The position numbers and the translations under genes were made by a program. A DNA stretch of 64,000 nucleotides from Pseudonocardia autotrophica (GTDB lineage: Bacteria; Actinomycetota; Actinomycetes; Mycobacteriales; Pseudonocardiaceae): positions 62,001 to 126,000 of the forward strand of contig NZ_JNYD01000004.1 in the NCBI RefSeq assembly GCF_000717175.1. The letters are read 5' to 3'. A model generated the notes under the pieces. It saw nothing but the letters and a program-made list of their open reading frames with translations. It ran no database searches and was not told the DNA's origin. Shown one piece after another: positions 29,253 to 37,214 of the stretch (positions within the stretch are counted from its first letter, which is position 1; each line of letters opens with the position of its first letter).

Positions 29253-30482
29253 ATGACCCGGCCCGACACCCGACCCGCACGCACCCGTTCCTCGGAGGCG
29301 GCCCGCCTCGACGGGCCCGACATGGACGCGGACTTCGTGCGGCTGCCCGACCTCGCCGCGCGGCGGCTCGGCGGGGCGGTCGTCGCGGCCAACGACGACT
29401 TCTTCGCCGACCGCGCCGCGCTCGTCATGCCCGGTCCGGTGCAGCCGCGCAGCGAGTTCGGCTACCGCGGCAAGGTCTACGACGGCTGGGAGACCCGCCG
29501 GCGCCGCGAGCCCGGCTCCGACCACGCGATCGTGCGGCTGGGGATCCCGGGGATCGTGCACGGCGTCGTCGTCGACACCTCGTACTTCCGCGGCAACTAC
29601 CCGCCCGAGATCTCGGTCGAGGCCACCGCGCTGGAGGACTACCCGGGCGAGGAGGAGCTGGCCGCGGCCGAGTGGGAGACGCTGGTGCCGCGCTCGCCGG
29701 CGAAGGGCGACCGGGCCAACGTCTACGACGTCCGCAACCCGCACCGCTGGACGCACGTCCGGCTGACCATCCACCCCGACGGCGGGGTCGCGCGGTTCCG
29801 GGTCCACGGCGAGGCGGTGGTGGACCCACGGCTGCTGCACGGCACCGTCGACCTGGCGGCGCAGGACCGCGGCGGGCTCATCATGACCTGCTCGGACATG
29901 TTCTTCTCGTCGCCGGCGAACCTGCTGCTCCCCGGGCCCGCCCGCACGATGGGGGAGGGCTGGGAGACGGCGCGCCGCCGGGACTCCGGCAACGACTGGG
30001 TGGTCGTCGCACTGGCGGGACCGAGCCGGCTGCGCGACATCGAGTTCGACACCAGCCACTTCGTGGGCAACGCCCCCGGCGAAGTGCAGATCAGCGGCTG
30101 CCGCGTGGACGGCCCGATCTCGCCCGACGCGCTGGTCTCGCGGGTGTGGACGCCCATCGTGCCGCGCCGGACGGTCCGGCCCGACACCCCGCACCGCTTC
30201 GGCATCCGGCCGGGCTCCCCGGTCGTCACGCATCTGAAGATCGATATCTACCCCGACGGCGGGTTCGCCCGGCTGCGCGCCAACGGCGAGCTGACCGACG
30301 GCGGGGTGGAGACCGCGGCGGGTCGCTGGCTCGACGCCCTCCCCCCGATGCACCTGCGCGACGCCCTCACCGGCGCGGGCCTCGATCCGGCCCTGATCAA
30401 CGGCGCCCTCCGCGCCGCCCGCGCTCCCGGCTCGGAGTGGCCGCAGGAGCTGCTCGACGCCTTCGCCCCCCGCCGCCCCTGA
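29253..30482 (+). CDS. alc: Allantoicase
   Basis: This enzyme hydrolyses allantoate to ureidoglycolate and urea. The protein has 409 residues and two homologous allantoicase repeats: YDGWETRRRREPGSDHAIV with VDTSYFRGNYPPE in the first, and EGWETARRRDSGNDWVVVA with FDTSHFVGNAPGE in the second. Each is followed by a strand with LTIHPDGGVAR or IDIYPDGGFARLR. A C-terminal extension of about 65 residues (MHLRDALTGAGLDPALINGALRAAR) goes beyond the two repeats; I do not recognise it. Urea released here feeds the urease genes just upstream. The ATG at 29253 follows GACGAGGAGACCG. Confidence 0.95.
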   Translation: MTRPDTRPARTRSSEAARLDGPDMDADFVRLPDLAARRLGGAVVAANDDFFADRAALVMPGPVQPRSEFGYRGKVYDGWETRRRREPGSDHAIVRLGIPGIVHGVVVDTSYFRGNYPPEISVEATALEDYPGEEELAAAEWETLVPRSPAKGDRANVYDVRNPHRWTHVRLTIHPDGGVARFRVHGEAVVDPRLLHGTVDLAAQDRGGLIMTCSDMFFSSPANLLLPGPARTMGEGWETARRRDSGNDWVVVALAGPSRLRDIEFDTSHFVGNAPGEVQISGCRVDGPISPDALVSRVWTPIVPRRTVRPDTPHRFGIRPGSPVVTHLKIDIYPDGGFARLRANGELTDGGVETAAGRWLDALPPMHLRDALTGAGLDPALINGALRAARAPGSEWPQELLDAFAPRRP

Positions 30483-30633
30483 TCCCCTGTGACCGGCGAT
30501 GGTCGTCAGCGACTTGTTCCTGCTCAGGGACGATGAGACATCTGCTGTCTCAGCACATCGAGGACACCGAGCAGCCTTGACGCAAACGTCACCGCGGTGT
30601 CTTGCGCGGCACCGGACGCGCCGGTCATGCTCG

Positions 30634-30651
30634 GTGAACCAAGTGGTTCAC
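30634..30651. promoter_or_regulatory. Inverted repeat upstream of the dioxygenase gene
   Basis: GTGAACCA-AG-TGGTTCAC has perfect 8-bp arms and ends 15 bases before the dioxygenase GTG. Its form suits a GntR-type operator. A second small inverted repeat, TGAGACA-N5-TGTCTCA, lies at 30534-30552 and may be a terminator for allantoicase. Confidence 0.55.
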
Positions 30652-30666
30652 ACCTGTGGAGGCACC

Positions 30667-31521
30667 GTGCAGACGCTCGACCTGGGCGCGTTCACCGATC
30701 TCGGCGTGCACACACCCGACGAGCCGGCCGTGGCCGCGGAGTTCTACCGCCGTTGGGGGTTCGTGGTGCTCCGCGACCTGCTCCCGGCCCCGCTGCTCGA
30801 GCGGATCGAGGCCGAGTGCGTGGCCGCCCAGCAGGAGGTGCTCGCCGGCACCGCCGACCCCCGGTACGGCTCGACCAAATACCTCGACGACGAGGGCAAG
30901 GTCGAGAAGTTCGTCAACTACGTCGAGCACGTCGAGGAGCTGGCGCCCGGCGTCGAGGAGGCCCTGGCCCTGCCCGCGCTGCGGGCACTGGTGGCCGACC
31001 TGCTCGGCGAGGGCTTCTGGCGCAACCGGAACGGCGTGGTCTACCAGGACGCGCGGCCGGGCCGGGAGTCCGGCTACAGCCGCATCGGCTGGCACGCCGA
31101 CTGGCAGGCCGTGCCGCACCTGGACATCTGGCCCGGCACCGCCTTCACCATCCACGTCGACGGCACCAGCCCGGCCAACGGCTTCCTGCGCGTCGTACCC
31201 GGCAGCCACCTGTGGGCCACGCCCTCGCCCTTCGAGAACGTCAACGGCGCGGTGGTCCCCGAGGGCGCCCCGGGGGCGCGCGGCTACACCGACACCCCGC
31301 CGCCCTTCCCGATGCCGCTGGGCTTCGAGAAGGTCCGCGGCGAGCTCCCGGTGTACGCCGAGCGCGGGGACGTGATCCTGCACGACGCGTTCCTCTGGCA
31401 CTCCGCCGCCCGCGCGACCGACGACGCCACCGTCCGCCGGCACGTCCGCGGCGGCTGGCAGGGCGGCGACCCGGGCCTGCGCGACACCGAGACGGGCTTC
31501 GTGAAGAACGCCGCCCGCTGA
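30667..31521 (+). CDS. Phytanoyl-CoA dioxygenase (PhyH) family protein
   Basis: This 284-residue Fe(II)/2-oxoglutarate-dependent dioxygenase has the facial-triad His-x-Asp in IGWHADWQAVP near residue 142, the distal His in LHDAFLWHSA near 243, and the 2-oxoglutarate Arg probably in TVRRHVRGGW. The N-terminal part (FYRRWGFVVLRDLLPAPLLERIE) is typical of PhyH proteins. It sits between allantoicase and HIU hydrolase, so a role in purine or ureide metabolism is likely but unproven. The GTG start has GGAGGCACC just upstream. A longer frame upstream lacks family similarity. Confidence 0.85.
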   Translation: MQTLDLGAFTDLGVHTPDEPAVAAEFYRRWGFVVLRDLLPAPLLERIEAECVAAQQEVLAGTADPRYGSTKYLDDEGKVEKFVNYVEHVEELAPGVEEALALPALRALVADLLGEGFWRNRNGVVYQDARPGRESGYSRIGWHADWQAVPHLDIWPGTAFTIHVDGTSPANGFLRVVPGSHLWATPSPFENVNGAVVPEGAPGARGYTDTPPPFPMPLGFEKVRGELPVYAERGDVILHDAFLWHSAARATDDATVRRHVRGGWQGGDPGLRDTETGFVKNAAR

Positions 31522-31586
31522 GTCGTCGCAGGTCAGCCGGGGTTGTGAGTGCCTACTGCCGCTCTAAGGGCAGTTGCCGCTCACGG
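31522..31586 (-). repeat. 65-bp hairpin repeat, copy of the ureF insertion
   Basis: Read on the minus strand it matches 26971-27035 base for base in length, including the 15-base tail CTGACCTGCGACGAC. It lies exactly between the stops of the dioxygenase and HIU hydrolase genes and could act as a terminator. Confidence 0.8.
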
Positions 31587-31588
31587 GG

Positions 31589-31912
31589 TCAGGAGCCGCG
31601 GTAGGTCGTGTACGAGTACGGGGAGAGCAGGAGCGGGACGTGGTAGTGGCCGCGCTCGGGGTCGGCGATGAAGGCGATCGTGACCTCGGGGAAGAAGGCC
31701 TCCTGCCCCGTCGCGGCGTGGTAGGCGCCCGTCGCGAACACCGCGGTCCAGGTCCCCGGGGCGGGCGGGCCGGTGTACAGGTCGCCGACCCGCCCGTCCG
31801 CGTCGGTGGTGCCCGTGTGGACCGTGCCGTCCGGCGCGGTCAGGGTCACCGCGACGCCGGCGGCCGGGCGGCCGAGGGCGGCGTCGAGGACGTGCGTGCT
31901 GATGCCTGCCAT
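31589..31912 (-). CDS. uraH: 5-hydroxyisourate hydrolase
   Basis: This transthyretin-related enzyme converts 5-hydroxyisourate, the product of urate oxidase, to OHCU. The protein has 107 residues. Catalytic His is in ISTHVLDAALGRPA, active-site residues are in HYHVPLLLSPY, and the family tetrapeptide ending is YRGS. I chose ATG 31912, because the 10 residues upstream are not family-like. It is divergent from the racemase gene, with a 155-bp shared control region containing GTTCACGTCGTCGTTAC. Confidence 0.95.
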   Translation of the reverse strand: MAGISTHVLDAALGRPAAGVAVTLTAPDGTVHTGTTDADGRVGDLYTGPPAPGTWTAVFATGAYHAATGQEAFFPEVTIAFIADPERGHYHVPLLLSPYSYTTYRGS

Positions 31913-32067
31913 GCCGCAGAGCATCGCAGGAGGGACTGGCAATAACCCGAAATGGCTCGGGGAAGTCGTTCACGTCGTCGTTACAAGATATCCGCCCGAG
32001 GCCCGGAATTGCGAACGTGCGGCTAGCGTCGACACCGAGTCCGGCGCACGGGAAAGGACGGACCGCG

Positions 32068-32817
32068 GTGCTGCTCACGGTCATCAACCCCAACACCACG
32101 GAATCAATGACGGCGACCATCGGGAGGGCCGCCGCCGCCGTCGTGTCGCCCGGCACGACGGTCCGGGCGGTCACCCCCGCCACCGGTCCGGCGTCGATCG
32201 AGAGCCACTACGACGAGGCGCTGGCCGTCCCCGGGCTGCTGGCCGAGATCGCGGCCGGCGAGGAGGCGGGCTCGGACGGCTACGTCATCGCCTGCTTCGG
32301 CGACCCCGGCCTCGACGCGGCGCGCGAGCTCGCCCGCGGCCCGGTCGTCGGGATCGCGGAGGCCGCCATGCGCACCGCGAGCTACCTGGGCCGGGGTTTC
32401 AGCGTGGTCACGACGCTCGGCCGGACCGTCGGACGGGCCCAGGACCTGGCGGAACACTACGGCGCCGCCCGCTTCTGCCGCGGCGTGCGCGCCTGCGCGA
32501 TCCCCGTCCTGGAGCTCGAGGACCCCGCCTCGGGCGCGCGCGAGCGGATCACCGAGGAGTGCCGCCGGGCCGTCGCCGAGGACGGGTCGGACGCGATCGT
32601 CCTCGGCTGCGCGGGCATGGCGGACCTCTGCGCGCACATCTCGGCGGCGGTCGGGGTGCCGGTGGTCGACGGCGTCGCGGCCGCCACCCGGACCGTCGAG
32701 TCGCTCGTCGCGCTGGGCCTGCGCACCGGGGACCGCGGCGAGTTCGCGCGGCCCCCGGCGAAGCCCTACACCGGACTGCTGCGCCATTTCCGGCTCGGGG
32801 TTGCGGATAGATGTTGA
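32068..32817 (+). CDS. Asp/Glu/hydantoin racemase family, probable allantoin racemase
   Basis: This 249-residue protein has the family start LTVINPNTTESMT and two active-site cysteines: one in VIACFGDPGLDAAREL near residue 76, the other in IVLGCAGMADL near 182. This pattern fits hydantoin or allantoin racemases, which interconvert the stereoisomers of allantoin so that a stereospecific allantoinase can use it. Its place between uraH and the permease-uricase genes supports allantoin as substrate. The GTG at 32068 follows GGAAAGGACGG. Confidence 0.85.
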   Translation: MLLTVINPNTTESMTATIGRAAAAVVSPGTTVRAVTPATGPASIESHYDEALAVPGLLAEIAAGEEAGSDGYVIACFGDPGLDAARELARGPVVGIAEAAMRTASYLGRGFSVVTTLGRTVGRAQDLAEHYGAARFCRGVRACAIPVLELEDPASGARERITEECRRAVAEDGSDAIVLGCAGMADLCAHISAAVGVPVVDGVAAATRTVESLVALGLRTGDRGEFARPPAKPYTGLLRHFRLGVADRC

Positions 32818-32856
32818 GACTGCGTTGACCCCCGCGTCGGTCTCGTGAATTCCGCG

Positions 32857-32881
32857 GCCGTATCCCTCTTTCGGGTACGGC
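32857..32881. promoter_or_regulatory. Inverted repeat between racemase and permease genes
   Basis: GCCGTATCC-N7-GGGTACGGC, with one mismatch-type pair, lies about 55 bp before the permease ATG. It could be an operator or the terminator of the racemase gene. A -10-like TACCGT follows near 32890. Confidence 0.4.
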
Positions 32882-32936
32882 GGCCACCTACCGTCGTCCG
32901 CACTGGACTTCTGGTCGGCGGAGGGCGGAGCGGGAG

Positions 32937-34445
32937 ATGACGGAATCGGTGGACGCGACGGCGGGGAACGCGCCGGTCGCCACGAGCGGCACGCCGGGCG
33001 AGGTGAAGGCCGGGTACGACGAGCGGCTCACCAACGAGGACCTCGCGCCCCTGAGGAAGCAGAGCTGGAAGTCCTACAACTTCTTCGCCTTCTGGATGTC
33101 CGACGTGCACAGCGTCGGCGGGTACGTCACCGCCGGCTCGCTGTTCGCCCTCGGCCTGGCCGCCTGGCAGGTGCTGGTCGCGCTGCTGATCGGCATCACG
33201 ATCGTCTACTCCCTGTGCAACCTGGTCGCCAAGCCTTCGCAGGCCACGGGCACGCCGTACCCCGTGATCTCCCGCGTGTCCTTCGGCGTGCTCGGCGCCA
33301 ACATTCCCGCGATCATCCGCGGCCTGATCGCGGTGGCCTGGTACGGCATCCAGACCTACCTGGCCTCGCACTCGCTGGTCATCGTCGCGTTGAAGCTGTG
33401 GCCCGGGCTCGCCCCGTACGCCGAGGTCGGGCGGTACGGCTTCGCCGGGCTGTCGCTGCTGGGCTGGATCTGCTTCCTCGCCATGTGGGTGCTGCAGGCC
33501 GCGGTGTTCTGGCGCGGCATGGAGGCCATCCGCAGGTTCATCGACTTCTGCGGACCGGCCGTCTACGTCGTGATGTTCCTGCTGGCCGGCTACCTGGTGA
33601 TCGAGGCGGGTTGGAGCAACATCGACCTCAACCTCTCCGAGGTCGACCTGTCGGGCTGGCAGTCCGTGGGCGTCATGCTCACGGCCATCGCGCTGATCGT
33701 GTCCTACTTCTCGGGCCCGATGCTCAACTACGGCGACTTCGCCCGCTACGGCCGGACGTTCACGGACGTGAAGAAGGGCAACTTCCTCGGCCTGCCGCTG
33801 AACTTCGTCGTCTTCGCCCTGCTCGTGGTGATCACCGCCGCCGCCACCCTGCCGGTGTTCGGCCGGCTGATCACCGACCCGGTCGAGACGGTCGCGGAGC
33901 TGGACAGCACGTTCGCGGTCGTCCTCGGGGCGCTCACGTTCATGATCGCCACGATCGGCATCAACATCGTGGCGAACTTCGTGTCCCCGGCCTTCGACTT
34001 CTCCAACGTCAACCCGCAGAAGATCAGCTGGCGGATGGGCGGCATGATCGCCGCCGTGGGGTCCGTGCTGATCACGCCGTGGAACCTCTACTCCAGCCCC
34101 GAGGTCATCCACTACACGCTGGACACCCTGGGTGCCTTCATCGGCCCGCTCTACGGCGTCCTGATCGCCGACCACTACCTGATCAAGAAGGGCCGGGTCG
34201 TCGTCGACGACCTGTACACGCTCGAGGCCGACGGCACCTACCACTACCGCAAGGGCTACAACCCGGTCGCGATCGTCGCGACGGCCGTCGGCGCCGTCGT
34301 CGCCATGGCCGTGGTCCTCTTCGGCTCGACGACGGCCGCCGCCTTCAGCTGGTTCATCGGCGCGGCCCTGGCGTTCGTCCTGCACTGGGTGATCTCGCGG
34401 AGCCGGACCGGTAGCACGCCGGAGCCCGCCGCCGACCCGGCCTGA
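32937..34445 (+). CDS. NCS1-family permease (allantoin/purine type)
   Basis: This 12-helix nucleobase-cation symporter-1 of 502 residues has an N-terminal cytoplasmic segment (DERLTNEDLAPLRKQSWKSY), helix 1 with FFAFWMSDVHSVGGYVTAGS (the NCS1 substrate-site region) and helix 6 region SYFSGPMLNYGDFARYG. The length and sequence type fit the PucI/HyuP/Fur group, which imports allantoin, hydantoins, uracil or purines by proton or sodium symport. Genomic context points to allantoin or urate. It is followed 34 bp later by urate oxidase. Confidence 0.9.
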   Translation: MTESVDATAGNAPVATSGTPGEVKAGYDERLTNEDLAPLRKQSWKSYNFFAFWMSDVHSVGGYVTAGSLFALGLAAWQVLVALLIGITIVYSLCNLVAKPSQATGTPYPVISRVSFGVLGANIPAIIRGLIAVAWYGIQTYLASHSLVIVALKLWPGLAPYAEVGRYGFAGLSLLGWICFLAMWVLQAAVFWRGMEAIRRFIDFCGPAVYVVMFLLAGYLVIEAGWSNIDLNLSEVDLSGWQSVGVMLTAIALIVSYFSGPMLNYGDFARYGRTFTDVKKGNFLGLPLNFVVFALLVVITAAATLPVFGRLITDPVETVAELDSTFAVVLGALTFMIATIGINIVANFVSPAFDFSNVNPQKISWRMGGMIAAVGSVLITPWNLYSSPEVIHYTLDTLGAFIGPLYGVLIADHYLIKKGRVVVDDLYTLEADGTYHYRKGYNPVAIVATAVGAVVAMAVVLFGSTTAAAFSWFIGAALAFVLHWVISRSRTGSTPEPAADPA

Positions 34446-34479
34446 GCGGAGCACACCACGCACGACCACCGGAGGACGA

Positions 34480-35376
34480 ATGGGCATCTCGCTCGGCTAC
34501 AACCAGTACGGCAAGGCGGAGTGCCACCTGGTGCACGTGGACCGGTCGACGCCGGTCCACGCGATCACCGACATCACCGTGACCAGCCAGCTGATCGGCG
34601 ACTTCGCGGACACGCACCTGACGGGCGACAACGGCACGGTCATCGCCACCGACACCCAGAAGAACACCCTGTACGCGCTCGCCCGGCAGCACGGCGTCGG
34701 GTCGCCGGAGGCGTTCGGGCTGCTCCTGGCCCGGTACTTCGTCGACGGCTTCGCGCAGGTCACGGGCGCGCGGCAGGAGGTGAACCTGGACCACTGGGAG
34801 CGGATCTCGACCACCGAGGGCGGGCCCCACGACCACGCGTTCAGCAGGGCCGGCTCCGAGGTCCGGACGTGCGTGGTGACCAAGCACGGGGCCGAGGAGA
34901 CGGTCGTCTCCGGGCTCACCGGACTGACGGTGCTCAAGAGCACCGGCAGCGAGTTCCACGGGTTCCCGGACGTGCCGTACACCTCGCTCGTCGAGACGGA
35001 CGACCGGATCCTCGCCACGGCCGTCACCGCCCGGTGGCGGTACCTCGGCACGGACGTCGACTGGGACAAGTCCTTCACGTCGATCCGGCAGATCCTGCTC
35101 GACCGCTTCGCGCAGACCCACAGCCTGTCGCTGCAGCAGACGCTGTACACGATGGGCGAGGCGGCGCTGGCGGCCCACCCGGAGGTCGCGGAGATCCGGT
35201 TCTCCATGCCCAACAAGCACCACTTCCTGGTCGACCTCGAGAAGTGGGGCCTCGACAACCCCAACGAGGTCTGGTTCGCCGCCGACCGGCCCTACGGGCT
35301 GATCGAGGCGTCGATCGTCCGCGACGACGTGCCCCCGGCCCCGGGGGCGTGGGAAGGGGTCAAGGGCTTCATCTGA
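34480..35376 (+). CDS. uox: Urate oxidase (uricase)
   Basis: This cofactor-free enzyme oxidises urate to 5-hydroxyisourate with release of H2O2. The protein has 298 residues, the normal length. The N-terminal GYNQYGKAECHLVHVDR carries the Lys of the catalytic dyad; DTQKNTLYALA carries the Thr; GSEFHGFPDVPYTSL, MPNKHHFLVDLEKWGL and NPNEVWFAADRPYGLIEAS are the T-fold signatures. It is in one transcription unit with the permease, downstream of the racemase. A strong terminator follows. Confidence 0.97.
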   Translation: MGISLGYNQYGKAECHLVHVDRSTPVHAITDITVTSQLIGDFADTHLTGDNGTVIATDTQKNTLYALARQHGVGSPEAFGLLLARYFVDGFAQVTGARQEVNLDHWERISTTEGGPHDHAFSRAGSEVRTCVVTKHGAEETVVSGLTGLTVLKSTGSEFHGFPDVPYTSLVETDDRILATAVTARWRYLGTDVDWDKSFTSIRQILLDRFAQTHSLSLQQTLYTMGEAALAAHPEVAEIRFSMPNKHHFLVDLEKWGLDNPNEVWFAADRPYGLIEASIVRDDVPPAPGAWEGVKGFI

Positions 35377-35413
35377 TGGCGCCGACCCCATGGACTCCAC
35401 GGACCACGCGCGA

Positions 35414-35445
35414 GGGCCCGGCGGCAGACGACTGCCGCCGGGCCC
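35414..35445. terminator. GC-rich terminator hairpin
   Basis: GGGCCCGGCGGCAG-ACGA-CTGCCGCCGGGCCC has a perfect 14-bp stem and tetraloop. It lies between the convergent urate oxidase and alpha/beta-hydrolase genes. Confidence 0.85.
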
Positions 35446-35455
35446 CGGTCGTCGG

Positions 35456-37057
35456 TCAGCTGTCCGCGAATCGGCAGTGCGGGTCCTCGGTCGGCACCTT
35501 CAGCTTCACGAGGTAGGCGCCCACCGCCGAGTCCACGCAGGAGTTCCCCTGCAGCACAGCGGTGTGCCGGGTCCCCTCGACCGTGATCAACTGCGAGCCC
35601 AGCGCCGCGGCCAGGTCGACACCCGCCTGGTAGGGCGTGGCCGGGTCACCCGTCGTCGAGACCACCAGGGTGGGTGGCAGGCCTTCGGCGTGCGGCAGGT
35701 GCGGCTGGGAGGTCGGGGTGACCGGCAGCATCGCGCAGGTGTCGAGGGCGCCGTCGCCGGCCGGCAGGCCCGGGTCCGCGAACGGGGCCGCCTCGGCGGC
35801 CCGCCGCTGCAGGTCCGCGCGCTCCGCCGCGCCCGCCATCGGGCCGCCGTCGACGCAGTTCACGATCATGAGCGCCTCCTGGTCGTTGCCGTAGCTGCCG
35901 TCCGGACGGCGGCCGTAGTACCCGTCGGCCTCCGTCATCAGCGGGGTCCCGTCACCGGCGCGCAAGGCCTGCAGGCCCTGCGTCAGGCCCGGCCAGGCCG
36001 CCGGGTTGTAGAGCGAGGCGATCACGGCGGTCACGGCGTCGGAGTAGGAGAGGGTGCGCCCGTCGGACACGGGCGCGGGGTGGTCGAGCAGCGGCCGGGT
36101 CAGGGCCTGGAACTCCGCCGTCGTCCGCGACGGGTCCGTCCCGAGGGGGCAGTCGGCCCGCTGCGCACAGTCCGCGGCGTAGGCGTCGAAGGCGCCCTGG
36201 AAGCCGGTCATCTGCGCGATCGCGCCCTCGGCCGCCGTCTGCGTCGGGTCCACGGCACCGTCGAGCACCATGGCGCGGACGTTCTGCGGGAACATCTCCG
36301 CGTACGTCGCGCCGATCCGGGTGCCGTAGGAGTAGCCGAGGTAGGTCAGCTTCTCGTCGCCGAGCGCCGCGCGCAGGACGTCCATGTCGCGCGCCACGTC
36401 GCGGGTGCCCGAGTTGGCCAGCACGTCGGCGCCGCCGGAGCGCTGCACGCAGTTCTCGGCGTCCTGCCGCGCCCGCGCCTCGATGGCCGCGGTCCCCTCG
36501 GCGACGAGGCCGCGGAGGGACTCGGCCCGGGCGGCGTCCCACTCCGCGTCGGTGGTGCAGTCGATCGTCGGCGTGCTCTTCCCGACCCCCCGCGGGTCGA
36601 AGCCGACGATGTCGAACACGCCGGCCGCCCCCTGCGCCGCGAAGGCCGCCGCCATCTCCACGCCCGAACCGCCCGGACCACCGGGGTTCAGGACGAGCGA
36701 GCCGATGTGGTTCACGCTCTCGCCCGCCGCACGCAGGACGGCGATCTCCGCGGTCCGGCCCTCCGGCTTCGCGTAGTCGAGCGGCACGGTCAGGCGCGCG
36801 CACTCCACCCCGGGCGCGCCGAACAGCTCGCGCTCGCGGTCGTCGTCGGCGAGCGGGAGGCACGGGCCCCAGGCCAGCACCTGCGAGTAATAGGGCGCGA
36901 GCGGCGCCGGCGGCTCGACCGGTGCCGCGGCGACGGGTGCCGGTGCCGGCGTCGGTGCCGTCAGCAGTATCCCCGGCACCGCACACGACGAGAGCACCGC
37001 CGCCCCGGCCGCGGCGAGCACGGCGACCGCCGCCCGCCTGGTTCTCCTGGTCCCCAC
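35456..37057 (-). CDS. Secreted alpha/beta-hydrolase, tripeptidyl-aminopeptidase type (lipoprotein)
   Basis: This exported hydrolase of 533 residues has a signal peptide with a lipobox-like VLSSCAVPG near residue 26, so it is probably a lipoprotein. A Pro/Ala-rich linker follows. The S33 peptidase catalytic set is Ser in YLGYSYGTRIG near 220, Asp in VVSTTGDPATP and His in GTRHTAVL. The C-terminal TAP-like domain ends in PHCRFADS. The layout matches SlpD/SlpE of Streptomyces and mycobacterial CaeA/Hip1. GTG 37057 has GGAAGGA upstream; an ATG 12 codons earlier is less likely. Confidence 0.88.
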   Translation of the reverse strand: MGTRRTRRAAVAVLAAAGAAVLSSCAVPGILLTAPTPAPAPVAAAPVEPPAPLAPYYSQVLAWGPCLPLADDDRERELFGAPGVECARLTVPLDYAKPEGRTAEIAVLRAAGESVNHIGSLVLNPGGPGGSGVEMAAAFAAQGAAGVFDIVGFDPRGVGKSTPTIDCTTDAEWDAARAESLRGLVAEGTAAIEARARQDAENCVQRSGGADVLANSGTRDVARDMDVLRAALGDEKLTYLGYSYGTRIGATYAEMFPQNVRAMVLDGAVDPTQTAAEGAIAQMTGFQGAFDAYAADCAQRADCPLGTDPSRTTAEFQALTRPLLDHPAPVSDGRTLSYSDAVTAVIASLYNPAAWPGLTQGLQALRAGDGTPLMTEADGYYGRRPDGSYGNDQEALMIVNCVDGGPMAGAAERADLQRRAAEAAPFADPGLPAGDGALDTCAMLPVTPTSQPHLPHAEGLPPTLVVSTTGDPATPYQAGVDLAAALGSQLITVEGTRHTAVLQGNSCVDSAVGAYLVKLKVPTEDPHCRFADS

Positions 37058-37214
37058 AGTCCTTCCTCCCCGATCCTCCGCGGGCCCGGCCACGGGTCCG
37101 CGGCGGGTTCAGCGGAGGATGGGGGTGCGGGGCTCACCCGGACGAGGGAGCGCACACCCGAACCGGCGGGGGCGAACCCGACGGCCAGGGTGGGGCCGGC
37201 CCCGTCCGAGCCGG

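Noticed and set aside
31943..32067. GlnR box in the uraH/racemase divergent region
   Set aside because: GTTAC- and GTTCAC-like blocks are present, but no pair has the GTnAC-N6-GAAAC arrangement.
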